In this document: positions 53,201 to 61,455 of the stretch, one piece after another
Position numbering within the stretch: the first letter of the stretch is position 1
How the letters are laid out: each line of letters opens with the position of its first letter
Origin: Lachnospiraceae bacterium
Lineage (GTDB): Bacteria > Bacillota > Clostridia > Lachnospirales > Lachnospiraceae
Length of the DNA: 64,000 bases
Direction: 5' to 3'
NCBI GenBank assembly: GCA_017416465.1
Contig: JAFQCK010000047.1
Location: forward strand, 23,817-87,816
Notes under the pieces: model-generated
Told to the model about the DNA's origin: nothing
Seen by the model: only the letters and a program-made list of their open reading frames with translations
Database searches by the model: none
Made by a program: the position numbers and the translations under genes

Positions 53201-53772
53201 ATTCGTACAGGCACTTCCTCGCCCATTGGAAAAATATCTATAATCTCACCTCTCACCGCATACTGACCACTCATCTCTACCTGCGATACTCTTTCATATG
53301 ACATATTGCTTAATTTTTCCTGCATATCATTCATATCAATAGTATCCGACATATTTATAGTAATTAAATTATCTTTTATAATATCGATAGGAATAAGTTT
53401 ATCCATCAAGCCGTCAATAGTTGTTACTATTACAAGATGCTCTCCCTCAATAATCTTTTTAATTGCTGACAATCTTTCAGTTAGAGTAAGGTTGCCATGA
53501 ATATCCGCATTAAAGAATATGAAGTCCTTTGCCGGATAATAAATAACATTTTTATCGTACAACAAATAATCCTCGTAAATCTCACGCGCTCTTTTATCAT
53601 TGTGAGTTACGACGATACTATATTTATATTCTTTTGTTATCACACTCATTAAGTTAACCTGCTGTGAATCTATATTTCCTGTAAGCTGAATTGCTTCATT
53701 AGAAGATTTAAGCCTTTCTTTTATACTGTTAAACTCACTGCTACTATATAACGGTTCCTCAAATGTTTTCAT
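50230..53772 (-). CDS. mfd: Transcription-repair coupling factor Mfd
   Basis: 1180 residues from ATG 53772 (GAGGT upstream; the frame opens at 53823). The UvrB-like N-terminal domain is followed by the RNA polymerase interaction domain (YVVHENHGLGIYRGI), helicase motifs GDVGYGKTEIAIRAAF, IIDEEQRFGV, TATPIPRTLHMSL, the TRG region QLRGRVGRSNRTSYAF and a C-terminal TRCF domain. It removes stalled RNA polymerase and recruits UvrA. It follows pth by 76 nt. Confidence 0.96.
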   Translation of the reverse strand: MKTFEEPLYSSSEFNSIKERLKSSNEAIQLTGNIDSQQVNLMSVITKEYKYSIVVTHNDKRAREIYEDYLLYDKNVIYYPAKDFIFFNADIHGNLTLTERLSAIKKIIEGEHLVIVTTIDGLMDKLIPIDIIKDNLITINMSDTIDMNDMQEKLSNMSYERVSQVEMSGQYAVRGEIIDIFPMGEEVPVRIDLWDDEIDSIKTFDVDSQRSIENIDEIKIYPATEFILDKTQIEYGIKKIRTEANEVWEKLRKEMKTEEAHRIKSITSEFCEQLELGNMGVAIDSYVNYFYDEMSSLIDYLKDEQVIYLLDEPSRLLDRSSAIEKEFRESMINRLEKGYVLSGQVDVMNTYDEILASINKKQIIAFTTLAQKIKGIKIKETFHIEAKNIVSYNSSFELLIKDLKAYKKKGYKILLLTNSKTKAERLAENIRSYDLEAFYGESLDRVINPKEIMVSYGNIHQGFEYPLLKFVVITQSDILGKEKSKKKRLKKKYTGKKIQNFSQLSIGDYVVHENHGLGIYRGIEKIEVDRVIKDYIKIEYAGNSNLYILATQLDMIQKYAGSDAKAPKINKLGTQEWSKTKTRVKTAVKDIAADLVKIYAARQNKNGFQFSEDNVWQKEFEEMFPFEETNDQLTAIEDTKKDMESKKIMDRLICGDVGYGKTEIAIRAAFKAVQDGKQVAVLVPTTILAQQHYNTFSERMKEFPIRIDMLSRFRTPSGVKNTKDGLKTGVVDIVIGTHKLLSKDISYKDLGLLIIDEEQRFGVTHKEKIKELKKEIDVLTLTATPIPRTLHMSLVGIRDMSVLEEPPVDRLPIQTYVMEYDDEMIREAINREMMRGGQVYYVYNRVNDIDEVTNRIAKLVPDANVVYAHGQMSERKLEQIMYDFIKGEIDVLVSTTIIETGLDISNVNTIIIHDADNFGLSQLYQLRGRVGRSNRTSYAFLMYKRDKMLKEVAEKRLQAIREFTELGSGFKIAMRDLEIRGAGNVLGAEQHGHMAAVGYDLYCKLLNEAVSLMKGEKVMDEFETKIDLNIDAYIPATYIKNETQKINVYKQIAAIENEEDYSDMQDELMDRFGEMPKNAMNLLTIALIKSLAHKVWITEITENCGKLKIVLYKNAEINTAKFPEFIESYKGKLKFIPDENPYLLYTLDNKNLNMTEYKKIILDIISGIEKCSKVVDTLEV

Positions 53773-53847
53773 AACTACCTCTTCTACATTTATTTTAAGT
53801 TTTTGATAAACCTTAATTAACAAATACCTAATAATCTATTCAAGTTG

Positions 53848-54408
53848 TTAGTTGTATACATTCATCGCTGCATTAATATCTTTTTCTATTATAATTTTTA
53901 CTGCATCTGCTACTGACGCAATTCCCTCTTCAATTACTTTTTTCTCACTTGGTAAAAAGTTTCCCAGAACATAATCAGCCAAATCCATCTTTACAGGCTT
54001 TTCACCTACTCCAACCCTTATTCTTTTAAACTTTTCAGTACCTGAGTGAGCAATAATGCTCTTAATTCCATTATGCCCTCCTGCACTTCCTTTACTCCTA
54101 ATTCTAAGTCTTCCTACCGCAAGACTTATATCATCATATATAATAATAAGCTCATCTTCCGGATTAAATTTATAAAAATTCATAGCATCTCTTACAGATT
54201 CCCCACTATTATTCATAAAAGTCTGTGGTTTCATTAAAAGTACTTTTTCTCCACCTATAATGCCTTTACCACATAAAGCTTTATGCTTATATACCGATAC
54301 GTCAATTCCATATTCATCGGCAATCTTATCAATCGCCATAAAACCTACATTATGTCTTGTTCCTTTATATTTATCTGTTGGATTTCCAAGTCCTACAATT
54401 GCTATCAT
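53848..54408 (-). CDS. pth: Peptidyl-tRNA hydrolase
   Basis: 186 residues. The catalytic His19 is in YKGTRHNVGFMAID, with the asparagine and aspartate of LMKPQTFMNNSGES and IIIYDDISLAVGRLRIR, and SAGGHNGIKSI. It frees tRNA from dropped-off peptidyl-tRNA. In the usual Firmicute order it precedes mfd. Confidence 0.96.
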   Translation of the reverse strand: MIAIVGLGNPTDKYKGTRHNVGFMAIDKIADEYGIDVSVYKHKALCGKGIIGGEKVLLMKPQTFMNNSGESVRDAMNFYKFNPEDELIIIYDDISLAVGRLRIRSKGSAGGHNGIKSIIAHSGTEKFKRIRVGVGEKPVKMDLADYVLGNFLPSEKKVIEEGIASVADAVKIIIEKDINAAMNVYN

Positions 54409-54455
54409 ACTTTCACCTTTCTTATCACATTAAATCTATGTATTACATATTCTAT

Positions 54456-54505
54456 AATAAAAAAGTGCCACTTGCAACAATTCTCATTGCAACTCGTGGC
54501 ACTTT
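54456..54505 (-). terminator. Terminator of spoVG
   Basis: AAAGTGCCAC (54462-54471) pairs with GTGGCACTTT (54496-54505), with inner TTGCAA/TTGCAA-type pairing; the minus strand continues with six to seven T. A strong Rho-independent terminator between spoVG and pth. Confidence 0.88.
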
Positions 54506-54538
54506 CCTGTGTAAAAACCTTCTATTGTTCGACTTATA

Positions 54539-54805
54539 TTATTCGACTACATCTTCAGCTTCTTCATATTTCTGAAGAACTAAATTCTGTATTCTTTCTC
54601 TTGTTGCTGAATTAATAGGATGAGCAACATCTCTATATTCACCATCCGATGCTTTTCTACTTGGCATCGCTATAAATAATCCTTTTTCACCCTCAATTAC
54701 TTTAATATCATGAACTACAAATTCATCATCTATAGTAATTGAAACAACCGCCTTCATCTTGCCTTCTTTTGCTACTTTTCTAACTCTTACGTCTGTAATC
54801 TCCAT
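54539..54805 (-). CDS. spoVG: Regulator SpoVG
   Basis: 88 residues: [36 protein letters not shown] and [24 protein letters not shown] are near-invariant in SpoVG. It is a small nucleic-acid-binding protein affecting septation, sporulation and surface genes in Firmicutes. Monocistronic or distal to glgCD, with IR-H upstream and a strong terminator behind. Confidence 0.96.
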   Translation of the reverse strand: MEITDVRVRKVAKEGKMKAVVSITIDDEFVVHDIKVIEGEKGLFIAMPSRKASDGEYRDVAHPINSATRERIQNLVLQKYEEAEDVVE

Positions 54806-54837
54806 TTAAGTCCACCTTCCCAATACATTATATTAAT

Positions 54838-54990
54838 TATGTAACTATTCAGAACCAATCTCGAAAATACAACGTATTTCCTCGCTATGACGTATCCGCC
54901 ATATAACTTTACTAAAATATGCTCACGTATGCAAGCATTCATCGCCTACTTTAATAAAGTTGTATGGTTCTGAACAGTTACTAAATCATA
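54838..54990. repeat. Long inverted repeat IR-H (glgD/spoVG gap)
   Basis: TAACTATTCAGAACCA (54842-54857) pairs with TGGTTCTGAACAGTTA (54965-54980). An inner pair is ATATAACTTTA with TAAAGTTGTAT, and the centre has ATATGC-tcac-GTATGC-like elements. Both flanks carry TTATG, the right one being the end of glgD. The TAAC-nn-TTCAGA terminus is the same as in IR-D and IR-F. Confidence 0.85.
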
Positions 54991-56107
54991 AACCATAGCG
55001 TTCATTCTTTTCTACTATGATTTTAATTTCTCCATTTTCTCCTACGTATCTTGTATTAGCCTTAATCGTATCACGACTTTCAACAATACAATTCTCAATG
55101 TACGAATTATCTCCTATATAAACATTGTTAAGAATAATTGAATTCTTAATTGTACAATTATTACCTATATAAGCCTTCTTAAATAAGATAGAATTCTCAA
55201 CTACACCATTAATGATACAACCGCTACTTACCAAACTGTTCTTAACTACAGAACCAGGATTATACTTAGCAGGTGGTAAATCATCTACCTTAGAATAAAT
55301 ATCCGGATACTGTTTAAAGAAATAATTTCTCACATCAGGTTTTAAGAAATCCATATTAGTCTTGTAATATGCCTCAACAGTAGAAACATTACTCCAATAA
55401 CTACTAAGTTTATATCCGAATATTCTCTTAACATTCTTATATCTTACTAAAATATCTGAAACAAAATCATATCTGTCTTCCTGAGCACACTTCTCGATTA
55501 GCTCAATAAGAAGTCTTCTTCTGATAACATACACACCGGTTGATACTGTAAATGAACTTGAAACAAGAGGTTTTTCCTCAAATTCAATAATTCTGCTTTC
55601 TTCATTCATCTTAATACAACCAAATCTGCTAACATCCGTGTTTTCCGGCATGTCCTTACAAACCACTGTAATATCAGCCTTCTTAGCAATATGATACTCA
55701 AGAACTTTATTATAATCCATCTTGTAAATGCCATCACCTGAAGCAATTACAACATATGGCTCATGGCTGTTCTTAAGGAAACTGATATTCTGATAAATAG
55801 CATCTGCTGTACCCTGATACCAAAATCCATTCTCAGCTGTAATAGAAGGTGTAAATACAAACAAACCACCCTGTTTTCTTCCGAAGTCCCACCACTTAGA
55901 AGAACTTAAATGTTCATTAAGTGATAATGCGTTGTACTGTGTAAGTACTGCAACCTTCTGAATATGTGAATTAGACATATTACTTAATGTAAAGTCTATA
56001 CTTCTATAACTTCCTGCTATAGGCATGGCAGCAATCGCACGCTTGTATGAAAGTTCTTTCATCTTGTTGTTATTACCACCGGCCAAAATAATTCCTATTG
56101 CTCTCAT
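54986..56107 (-). CDS. glgD: Glucose-1-phosphate adenylyltransferase regulatory-type subunit GlgD
   Basis: 373 residues. It has the nucleotidyltransferase fold, but the loop reads [18 protein letters not shown] rather than the GGxGxRL form, as in GlgD; a left-handed beta-helix follows (repeats of the type [20 protein letters not shown]). GlgD forms a complex with GlgC and modulates it. ATGA overlap with glgC couples their translation. Confidence 0.93.
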   Translation of the reverse strand: MRAIGIILAGGNNNKMKELSYKRAIAAMPIAGSYRSIDFTLSNMSNSHIQKVAVLTQYNALSLNEHLSSSKWWDFGRKQGGLFVFTPSITAENGFWYQGTADAIYQNISFLKNSHEPYVVIASGDGIYKMDYNKVLEYHIAKKADITVVCKDMPENTDVSRFGCIKMNEESRIIEFEEKPLVSSSFTVSTGVYVIRRRLLIELIEKCAQEDRYDFVSDILVRYKNVKRIFGYKLSSYWSNVSTVEAYYKTNMDFLKPDVRNYFFKQYPDIYSKVDDLPPAKYNPGSVVKNSLVSSGCIINGVVENSILFKKAYIGNNCTIKNSIILNNVYIGDNSYIENCIVESRDTIKANTRYVGENGEIKIIVEKNERYGL

Positions 56108-57378
56108 CTCGCGTCACCTGCCTTAATAATATATTCACCTGCAGCAAGAACTCCGTTAGGATAATCCTCAGGTGTTGTTATTCCGGAAATAGCTATATTC
56201 TTACCAATCTTAACACCTTTAGGAATTACACTCTTCTCTCCTATTGTAGCAAGACCGCTGTTATAAATCTTAGGGTCAAGTTTACTTGGTGCTTCATCGC
56301 CAAATCCTACTACTACATCATTACCAATCTCTACATTCTCAGCTATAATCGCTCTATCAATTACTGTATTCTTTCCAATAGAAGTATTCTTCATAATGAT
56401 AGAATCTCTTACAACCGCTCCTTCACCAATTGTCACACCGGCTCCAATTATAGAATTACTTACCGTACCATATATCTCCGAACCTTCACTTATAAGACTT
56501 CGTTCAATATGTGCCTTATCCGAAATATACTGTGGTGGTAAAGTATCATTCTTTGTATAAATCTTCCAAAATTCTTCGTACAAATTAAATACCGGAATAA
56601 TATTAATTAATTCCATATTAGCTTCCCAATATGAAGATAATGTTCCAACATCCTTCCAATATCCATTGTATTCATATGCGAATAATCTGTCATTCTTCTC
56701 ATGACAATATGGAATAATATGTTTACCAAAGTCACAGTTGCTCTGGTCTGACATCTTAATTAATGCTTCCTTAAGTACTGACCAATTGAAGATATAAATA
56801 CCCATAGAAGCAAGATTACCTCTTGGATGTTCAGGTTTCTCTTCAAACTCTGTTATTCTGTTATCTTCGTCAGTAAGAACGATACCGAATCTGCTTGCTT
56901 CCTCATAAGGAACAGGCATAGTTGCTAATGTAATGTCTGCATTATTAGCCTTATGATAATCAAGCATCACCTCATAATCCATCTTATAAATATGGTCTCC
57001 TGATAAAATAAGAACATATTCAGGATTATAAGTATCAATGTAATCAATGTTCTGATAAATAGCATTAGCTGTACCCGTATACCATTCGCTGTTACCACTC
57101 TTCTCATATGGTGGTAAAACTGCTACTCCGCCAATATTTCTATCCAAATCCCAAGGAACACCAATTCCAATATGCGCATTTAATCTAAGTGGCTGATACT
57201 GAGTCAAAACACCTACAGTATCAATACCTGAGTTAATACAGTTACTCAATGGAAAATCAATAATTCTATACTTTCCACCAAATGCCACTGCCGGTTTAGC
57301 AACCTTTGATGTAAGTACACCTAAACGACTTCCCTGTCCTCCTGCCAATAACATGGCAATCATCTCTTTTTTAATCAC
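56104..57378 (-). CDS. glgC: Glucose-1-phosphate adenylyltransferase GlgC
   Basis: 424 residues from GTG 57378 (AGGTG 6 nt upstream); the frame is open to 57564 but the extension is not conserved-looking. [46 protein letters not shown] and the hexapeptide-repeat C-terminus are typical. It makes ADP-glucose for glycogen. The rest of a glycogen operon is not in the window. Confidence 0.95.
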   Translation of the reverse strand: MIKKEMIAMLLAGGQGSRLGVLTSKVAKPAVAFGGKYRIIDFPLSNCINSGIDTVGVLTQYQPLRLNAHIGIGVPWDLDRNIGGVAVLPPYEKSGNSEWYTGTANAIYQNIDYIDTYNPEYVLILSGDHIYKMDYEVMLDYHKANNADITLATMPVPYEEASRFGIVLTDEDNRITEFEEKPEHPRGNLASMGIYIFNWSVLKEALIKMSDQSNCDFGKHIIPYCHEKNDRLFAYEYNGYWKDVGTLSSYWEANMELINIIPVFNLYEEFWKIYTKNDTLPPQYISDKAHIERSLISEGSEIYGTVSNSIIGAGVTIGEGAVVRDSIIMKNTSIGKNTVIDRAIIAENVEIGNDVVVGFGDEAPSKLDPKIYNSGLATIGEKSVIPKGVKIGKNIAISGITTPEDYPNGVLAAGEYIIKAGDAR

Positions 57379-57414
57379 GCTATCACCTCGCTGTACATAT
57401 TTTTTTATGCAAAT

Positions 57415-57443
57415 ATTATAACATATAAACTCAAAACAGTGAA
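57415..57443 (-). promoter_or_regulatory. Probable sigma-A promoter of glgC-glgD
   Basis: On the minus strand TTCACT (57438-57443), 17 bp, TATAAT (57415-57420). The remaining AT-rich gap up to 57764 shows no other clear signal. Confidence 0.5.
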
Positions 57444-57764
57444 CTAATTTTACATTTTTATTATAAAAAATATTTTTTATTGTTATCAAATTCAAAATAT
57501 GCACAAGTATATTCATTCTTTTTTGTGCAACATTTCCATATATTGTAAAAAAAATTATATTCATATTTAAAAATTGCTTCTATTCACCAGATTGAACTTT
57601 TAATTTTAAATTTAAAAATTACTATTAAATACTGTGTACTATATTATATGAAGGTTGTCCTTGCAAAAGAACTTCAATTTTTATTTTTTATATAATTTTT
57701 GTTAGATTATTACTTTTACGTAATTTACAATTCTTATTTGTCTTTCATATTTATCAAAAATTTC

Positions 57765-57793
57765 TTGACTGTATTTTATATAAATATTATAAT
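57765..57793 (+). promoter_or_regulatory. Sigma-A promoter of perR
   Basis: TTGACT (57765-57770), 17 bp, TATAAT (57788-57793). The region ATATTATAATA overlapping the -10 resembles half of a PerR box (TTATAATnATTATAA), which would permit autoregulation. Confidence 0.75.
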
Positions 57794-57835
57794 AAAACAG
57801 TAACCATTATTATTTTTAACTTTAGGAGGTATAAA

Positions 57836-58234
57836 ATGAAAGAGACCACGCGAACTCTTAACAAAAGCAAACAACGTGATGCTATTTTAAATTATCTTAC
57901 CCCCAGAACAGACCATCCCACTGCTGATTCCATATATAAAGCTATCAAGACAGATTTTCCAAATATAAGCCTTGGAACAGTTTACAGAAATCTTACTCTT
58001 CTGTGTGAATTAGGCATAATACAAAAGATTTCTTGCGGTGATGCTTGTGAACATTTTGACGGAAATCCTCTTCCTCATAATCATTTTTATTGTACTCAGT
58101 GCGGTAGTGTTCTTGATTTAGAAATGGATAATATCGACTTTATCAACACATTAGCTTCAAAGAACTTTAATGGTCAGGTAGAAGCCCATTGTGTTTATTT
58201 CAAAGGTAAGTGTGAAAAATGTGTCAATAAATAA
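57836..58234 (+). CDS. perR: Fur-family peroxide regulator PerR
   Basis: 132 residues. Structural zinc cysteines are C86/C89 and C126/C129. The five regulatory-metal residues of B. subtilis PerR (H37, D85, H91, H93, D104) correspond by exact spacing to H27, D75, H81, H83 and D94; the Asp at the last position, rather than Glu, favours PerR over Fur. PerR senses peroxide through metal-catalysed His oxidation and represses peroxide-defence genes. The next gene is reverse rubrerythrin. AGGAGG precedes the start. Confidence 0.88.
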   Translation: MKETTRTLNKSKQRDAILNYLTPRTDHPTADSIYKAIKTDFPNISLGTVYRNLTLLCELGIIQKISCGDACEHFDGNPLPHNHFYCTQCGSVLDLEMDNIDFINTLASKNFNGQVEAHCVYFKGKCEKCVNK

Positions 58235-58240
58235 AATTAG

Positions 58241-58290
58241 TAATAATTATTAATTTTATTGTTGACAAACAAAAATACATATGATATATT
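58241..58290 (+). promoter_or_regulatory. Rubrerythrin promoter with possible PerR box
   Basis: TTGACA (58262-58267), 17 bp, TATATT (58285-58290). A perfect palindrome TAATAATTATTA (58241-58252), similar to a PerR box, lies just upstream. PerR control is inferred. Confidence 0.65.
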
Positions 58291-58359
58291 ACTACTTGTA
58301 AACAACAAAAACAAAAAATCAAATTATAAATTTATTGAAAAGAAAAGGAGATTAAAATT

Positions 58360-58905
58360 ATGGCAAAATATGTATGTAGTGTATGCGGATATGTTCATGA
58401 AGGAGATCAGGCACCGGACGAATGTCCAGTATGTCATGTAGGTTCAGATAAGTTCAACAAACAGGAAGCAGAGATGACTTGGGCTGCTGAACACGTAATC
58501 GGTGTTGCACAGGGCGTTAGAGAAGATATCATCGCTGACCTTAGAGCAAACTTCGAAGGTGAATGTACAGAAGTTGGTATGTACCTTGCAATGGCTAGAG
58601 TTGCTCATAGAGAAGGATATCCTGAAGTTGGTTTATATTATGAAAAAGCAGCATGGGAAGAGGCTGAACATGCAGCTAAGTTCGCTGAATTACTTGGTGA
58701 AGTTGTAACAAACAGTACAAAGAAGAATCTTGAACTCAGAGTAGCTGCTGAAAATGGTGCAACAGCCGGTAAGGTTGACCTTGCAAAACGTGCTAAAGAA
58801 TTAAACCTTGACGCTATCCATGACACAGTGCATGAAATGGCTAGAGACGAAGCTAGACACGGTAAAGCTTTCGAAGGTTTATTAAAGAGATACTTTGGCG
58901 CATAA
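58360..58905 (+). CDS. Reverse rubrerythrin (NADH peroxidase-type)
   Basis: 181 residues. A rubredoxin-like iron site is N-terminal (C6, C9, C22, C25), followed by a four-helix di-iron domain with [34 protein letters not shown] and [22 protein letters not shown]. Domain order is opposite to classical rubrerythrin. It reduces hydrogen peroxide in anaerobes. Codons are more regular than in neighbouring genes, suggesting high expression. A 3' fragment of a second copy is at 63613-63732. Confidence 0.93.
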   Translation: MAKYVCSVCGYVHEGDQAPDECPVCHVGSDKFNKQEAEMTWAAEHVIGVAQGVREDIIADLRANFEGECTEVGMYLAMARVAHREGYPEVGLYYEKAAWEEAEHAAKFAELLGEVVTNSTKKNLELRVAAENGATAGKVDLAKRAKELNLDAIHDTVHEMARDEARHGKAFEGLLKRYFGA

Positions 58906-58932
58906 GAAAATGCTTGATTTATAAGGGTTGTT

Positions 58933-58966
58933 GAGGATAGATGTAAAAAGTCTATCCTCTTTTTTA
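58933..58966 (+). terminator. Terminator of reverse rubrerythrin
   Basis: GAGGATAGA (58933-58941) pairs with TCTATCCTC (58951-58959), followed by six T. The integrated element begins just beyond it. Confidence 0.9.
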
Positions 58967-58994
58967 TGCCTAAAAACAAGGATTTCACACTTCA

Positions 58995-59059
58995 AAAGTG
59001 GGAATAAAGTGGGAATGAACCACACCACATCTATCTTCAAATTCTATAAAGTGGGAATG
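58995..59059 (+). repeat. Left-end direct repeats of the element
   Basis: AAAGTGGGAAT(G) occurs at 58995-59005, 59006-59017 and 59048-59059. They resemble the arm-type sites bound by tyrosine integrases. ACCACCTCATTTCC (59066-59079) is, with one mismatch, the reverse complement of 63507-63520 at the right end. Confidence 0.8.
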
Positions 59060-59106
59060 GATAAAACCACCTCATTTCCTCTATTACACAGGAGGAAAAA
59101 CAGCTT

Positions 59107-59166
59107 ATGAACACGAAAAAAGATACCGGGATATTCCAGTTAGATAATGGCTACTGGGGTTATTGA
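59107..59166 (+). pseudogene. N-terminal stub of a tyrosine integrase
   Basis: Nineteen codons, MNTKKDTGIFQLDNGYWGY, then TGA, with AGGAGG upstream. The pattern (GIFQL-DNG-WGY) matches the start of the arm-binding domain of Tn916-type integrases found in gut Firmicutes. Everything after this domain start is gone; the sequence passes directly into the next ORF. Confidence 0.6.
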
Positions 59167-59530
59167 ATATGATGTGTTGTTTAAACGCATATCAGCCTCA
59201 TTTAAAGAGGAAAAAACATCAGATAACCAATCTTATACCTACGATAAAGACGAGGAAAATAAGGCATTTAAAGAGGTAATAAGCAAGATTATCAACATCA
59301 ATGCAGATATAGAAATTATCGGTCTTTGGGTATGGATTCATGGTGGTTACGAATACCGGGAACTGTTGAAATCCATAGGTTTCAGATATGCACCAAAGAA
59401 AAAATGTTGGTGTTGGCATTTTGGAGAATATCGCAGACACAACAAAAAAGAAGTGTCTTTAGATGATATTAGAATCAAATATGGTTCACAAAAAGTAAAG
59501 AATAAAGCAAGACAATATGCTTTGAATTAA
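59147..59530 (+). CDS. C-terminal part of a J-domain-type plasmid/ICE protein
   Basis: 127 codons. The segment IEYDVLFKRISASFKEE, then DEENKAFKEVISKII and LLKSIGFRYAPKKKCWCWHFGEYRR, matches the C-terminal half of small J-domain proteins common on mobile elements, in which a DnaJ-like domain precedes the EYD segment. That domain is missing and the frame begins inside the integrase stub, so a deletion seems to have fused the two. Probably not functional. Confidence 0.55.
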   Translation: MATGVIEYDVLFKRISASFKEEKTSDNQSYTYDKDEENKAFKEVISKIININADIEIIGLWVWIHGGYEYRELLKSIGFRYAPKKKCWCWHFGEYRRHNKKEVSLDDIRIKYGSQKVKNKARQYALN

Positions 59531-59543
59531 GGGGGTAAAATCT

Positions 59544-59726
59544 ATGTGCTTACTGAATCATCAACCGGTAAATGAATACAATTCTCCTTGTGGTAAATGT
59601 CCGGAATATCTCAATAGTTGTATTCCAGCAATCATAAACGGATATATCTTTGGAGAATGTGACCTTTGCTACTGTGAGTGGTGCAGTTGCAGTTCTATAT
59701 GCTTAAATACCGAAAGGAGTGACTAA
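59544..59726 (+). CDS. Small Cys-rich protein of the element
   Basis: 60 residues with 11 Cys, including CGKCPEYLNSC and CDLCYCEWCSCSSIC. Unrecognised. The pattern suggests metal binding. A GGGGG ribosome site precedes the ATG, and it is followed after 3 nt by the next ORF. Confidence 0.6.
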   Translation: MCLLNHQPVNEYNSPCGKCPEYLNSCIPAIINGYIFGECDLCYCEWCSCSSICLNTERSD

Positions 59727-59729
59727 CAG

Positions 59730-59993
59730 ATGAAGTTACTAAATTACGACCACCGGGAACTGATTATGCAAAATGTTCGGTCTACTACAAAAGAAATACC
59801 ACCAACATATACAACAAGCCAGTACAAAATTCTATGCCGACTTATCCGGCAAAAACGAATTACAAAACAGTTTTTTGATTTCATATTGCTACAACTGTTT
59901 GATTTATCAGATTGGCGAGAACTGAATTATTCGCAGATGTATGAACTGATACATATTTTAACTTATTGGAATTACAGAAAGAGAGGTAACTAA
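59730..59993 (+). CDS. Small protein of unknown function in the element
   Basis: 87 residues, basic, rich in Tyr and Leu (for example RELNYSQMYELIHILTYWNYRKRGN). AGGAG precedes the start and the spacing to both neighbours is 2-3 nt, so it is part of a small operon. No family recognised. Confidence 0.6.
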   Translation: MKLLNYDHRELIMQNVRSTTKEIPPTYTTSQYKILCRLIRQKRITKQFFDFILLQLFDLSDWRELNYSQMYELIHILTYWNYRKRGN

Positions 59994-59995
59994 TC

Positions 59996-60235
59996 ATGTC
60001 AGAATTATTGATAGAACTTTTTAATCATCTTATGGAAAGAGATAGTGACGCAGTTAAAATGCAAAACCGAATAAATACAGAAATGGAACGTATGTTAATT
60101 CCATATAAAGATAAATTGTCGGAAGAAGAAACGGAAAAGATATATGCTTTTCTTTATAATTTAAGCTATATTGCAGAACGAGAAGCCACCTTGTATGGAA
60201 TTAAACTTATGATGAGGTTAATGTTAGAATTATAA
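59996..60235 (+). CDS. Small helical protein of unknown function in the element
   Basis: 79 residues, acidic and helical: SELLIELFNHLMERD, EETEKIYAFLYNLSYIAEREATLYGIKLMMRLML. Similar short proteins (possibly the DUF6809 type) are common in mobile elements of Lachnospiraceae; no function known. AGAGAGG precedes the start. Confidence 0.6.
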   Translation: MSELLIELFNHLMERDSDAVKMQNRINTEMERMLIPYKDKLSEEETEKIYAFLYNLSYIAEREATLYGIKLMMRLMLEL

Positions 60236-60316
60236 AACTTTGGCTACTAATAATAAGGTTTTCCAGTTTCACATTATCCATATCTTTAATCGTATTGTGT
60301 TATTATTTTCAATTAC

Positions 60317-60378
60317 AGAGGTTGGATTGAATGTTTACTTATTAACGTAACACTAAATCTCTTATTTATCCAACCTCT
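60317..60378. terminator. Inverted repeat between the small ORFs and the DUF1796 gene
   Basis: AGAGGTTGGAT (60317-60327) and ATCCAACCTCT (60368-60378) are perfect 11-bp arms around a 40-nt loop, between two convergent genes. It may act as a terminator; the T runs are short. Confidence 0.45.
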
Positions 60379-60405
60379 TCTCTGTTTTTATTAGTTTTAA
60401 AATTA

Positions 60406-61455
60406 TTATCTATAATAATCCCATGATAATTTAGGAAGTAGCCCATAAATATTACGATAAGAAATTACTTTAATATTTTTTTCACTTTCATCAATTTGTT
60501 TTAAAATGGATTGGATTGCTTGTTCTGATACAATGGCAATAATAATATTTATATTGTTCTGGTGTAACTGAGAAAATTTTGTAACATGAATTCCATTAAC
60601 TACATCCCCTACTTTTTTGTCATCATTATCTATTATACCATTCACTTGTATTCCTTTAGCTAATAAGTAATTTAGTAAAATAACTCCTTTAGCTCCTGCA
60701 CCCCAAATATACACTCCAGAATCAATAGAATTAAAGTAATCTACCAATCCCAATTTTATACAATCATCCATATTATTCATCCAATAATCTATGAGAATAC
60801 CTTTAGTTCTAAATGTAATATCATAAGATATATTTTCTCTTATTTTCTCCTCTGACAAAATCCTTTCCTTACAATAAACTAGAAAATCTTTTGATGAATT
60901 AAATAATGTTCGCATTTCAAATCCTTGTCCAATATATTGATTAATATCTAATTTAAACCACAAAAAATCACCTGGCAAATCATCCATATATCTAGGCACC
61001 AAAAAGATAATTTCATTTTTGCAATTATTTTTCTTAATAACTCTTTCTATATATTCTTTATTTTCTTTAATATATAAAATTTCTTGGTTCGACCTAACTG
61101 TACGCAAAAAACAAGTAGGTCTTTTTGTATCCTCTAAAAAACGTTTGGCTCTTTTTGAATATTTTTTGAATATAAAAGGATATTCTTGTTCAAAATCTTC
61201 TTTTACATCATGATTACAATAAAATCCATATTTCGTATCAAAAAATTCTTTAGGGTTATTATCTACTAATTTTAAATTTTCTCTTAACATAAAATCTAAA
61301 AAATCATTATCTATAACCTCTAAAACAGCCTTTAAATCTGAATAGTACCAATCAAAAGGTCCACTACCACATCTTAAGCCATGTAAAGACATGGATGAAG
61401 CTGTTCCGCAAAACCACCCCAAAGAGATACAACTATTAAAAAATGCAGTTCTCAT
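60406..61455 (-). CDS. DUF1796 papain-like cysteine peptidase family protein with C-terminal Rossmann-like domain
   Basis: 349 residues. The N-terminal segment SLGWFCGTASSMSLHGLRCGSGPFDW is the DUF1796 signature (SLGxxC, GPFDW), annotated as a putative papain-like cysteine peptidase. The C-terminus, VYIWGAGAKGVILLNYLLAKGIQVNGIIDNDDKKVGDVVNGI, resembles the nucleotide-binding start of PglD-like or sugar-modifying proteins. Such combinations occur in polysaccharide or surface-glycan loci. It is the only minus-strand gene of the element and looks like cargo. Function unknown. Confidence 0.75.
   Translation of the reverse strand: MRTAFFNSCISLGWFCGTASSMSLHGLRCGSGPFDWYYSDLKAVLEVIDNDFLDFMLRENLKLVDNNPKEFFDTKYGFYCNHDVKEDFEQEYPFIFKKYSKRAKRFLEDTKRPTCFLRTVRSNQEILYIKENKEYIERVIKKNNCKNEIIFLVPRYMDDLPGDFLWFKLDINQYIGQGFEMRTLFNSSKDFLVYCKERILSEEKIRENISYDITFRTKGILIDYWMNNMDDCIKLGLVDYFNSIDSGVYIWGAGAKGVILLNYLLAKGIQVNGIIDNDDKKVGDVVNGIHVTKFSQLHQNNINIIIAIVSEQAIQSILKQIDESEKNIKVISYRNIYGLLPKLSWDYYR

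Noticed and set aside
10955-54990. Long inverted repeats as ordinary Rho-independent terminators
   Set aside because: Arms are far too long, T tracts are missing on the coding strand and several lie inside operons such as fabF-fabZ and fabH-fabK.
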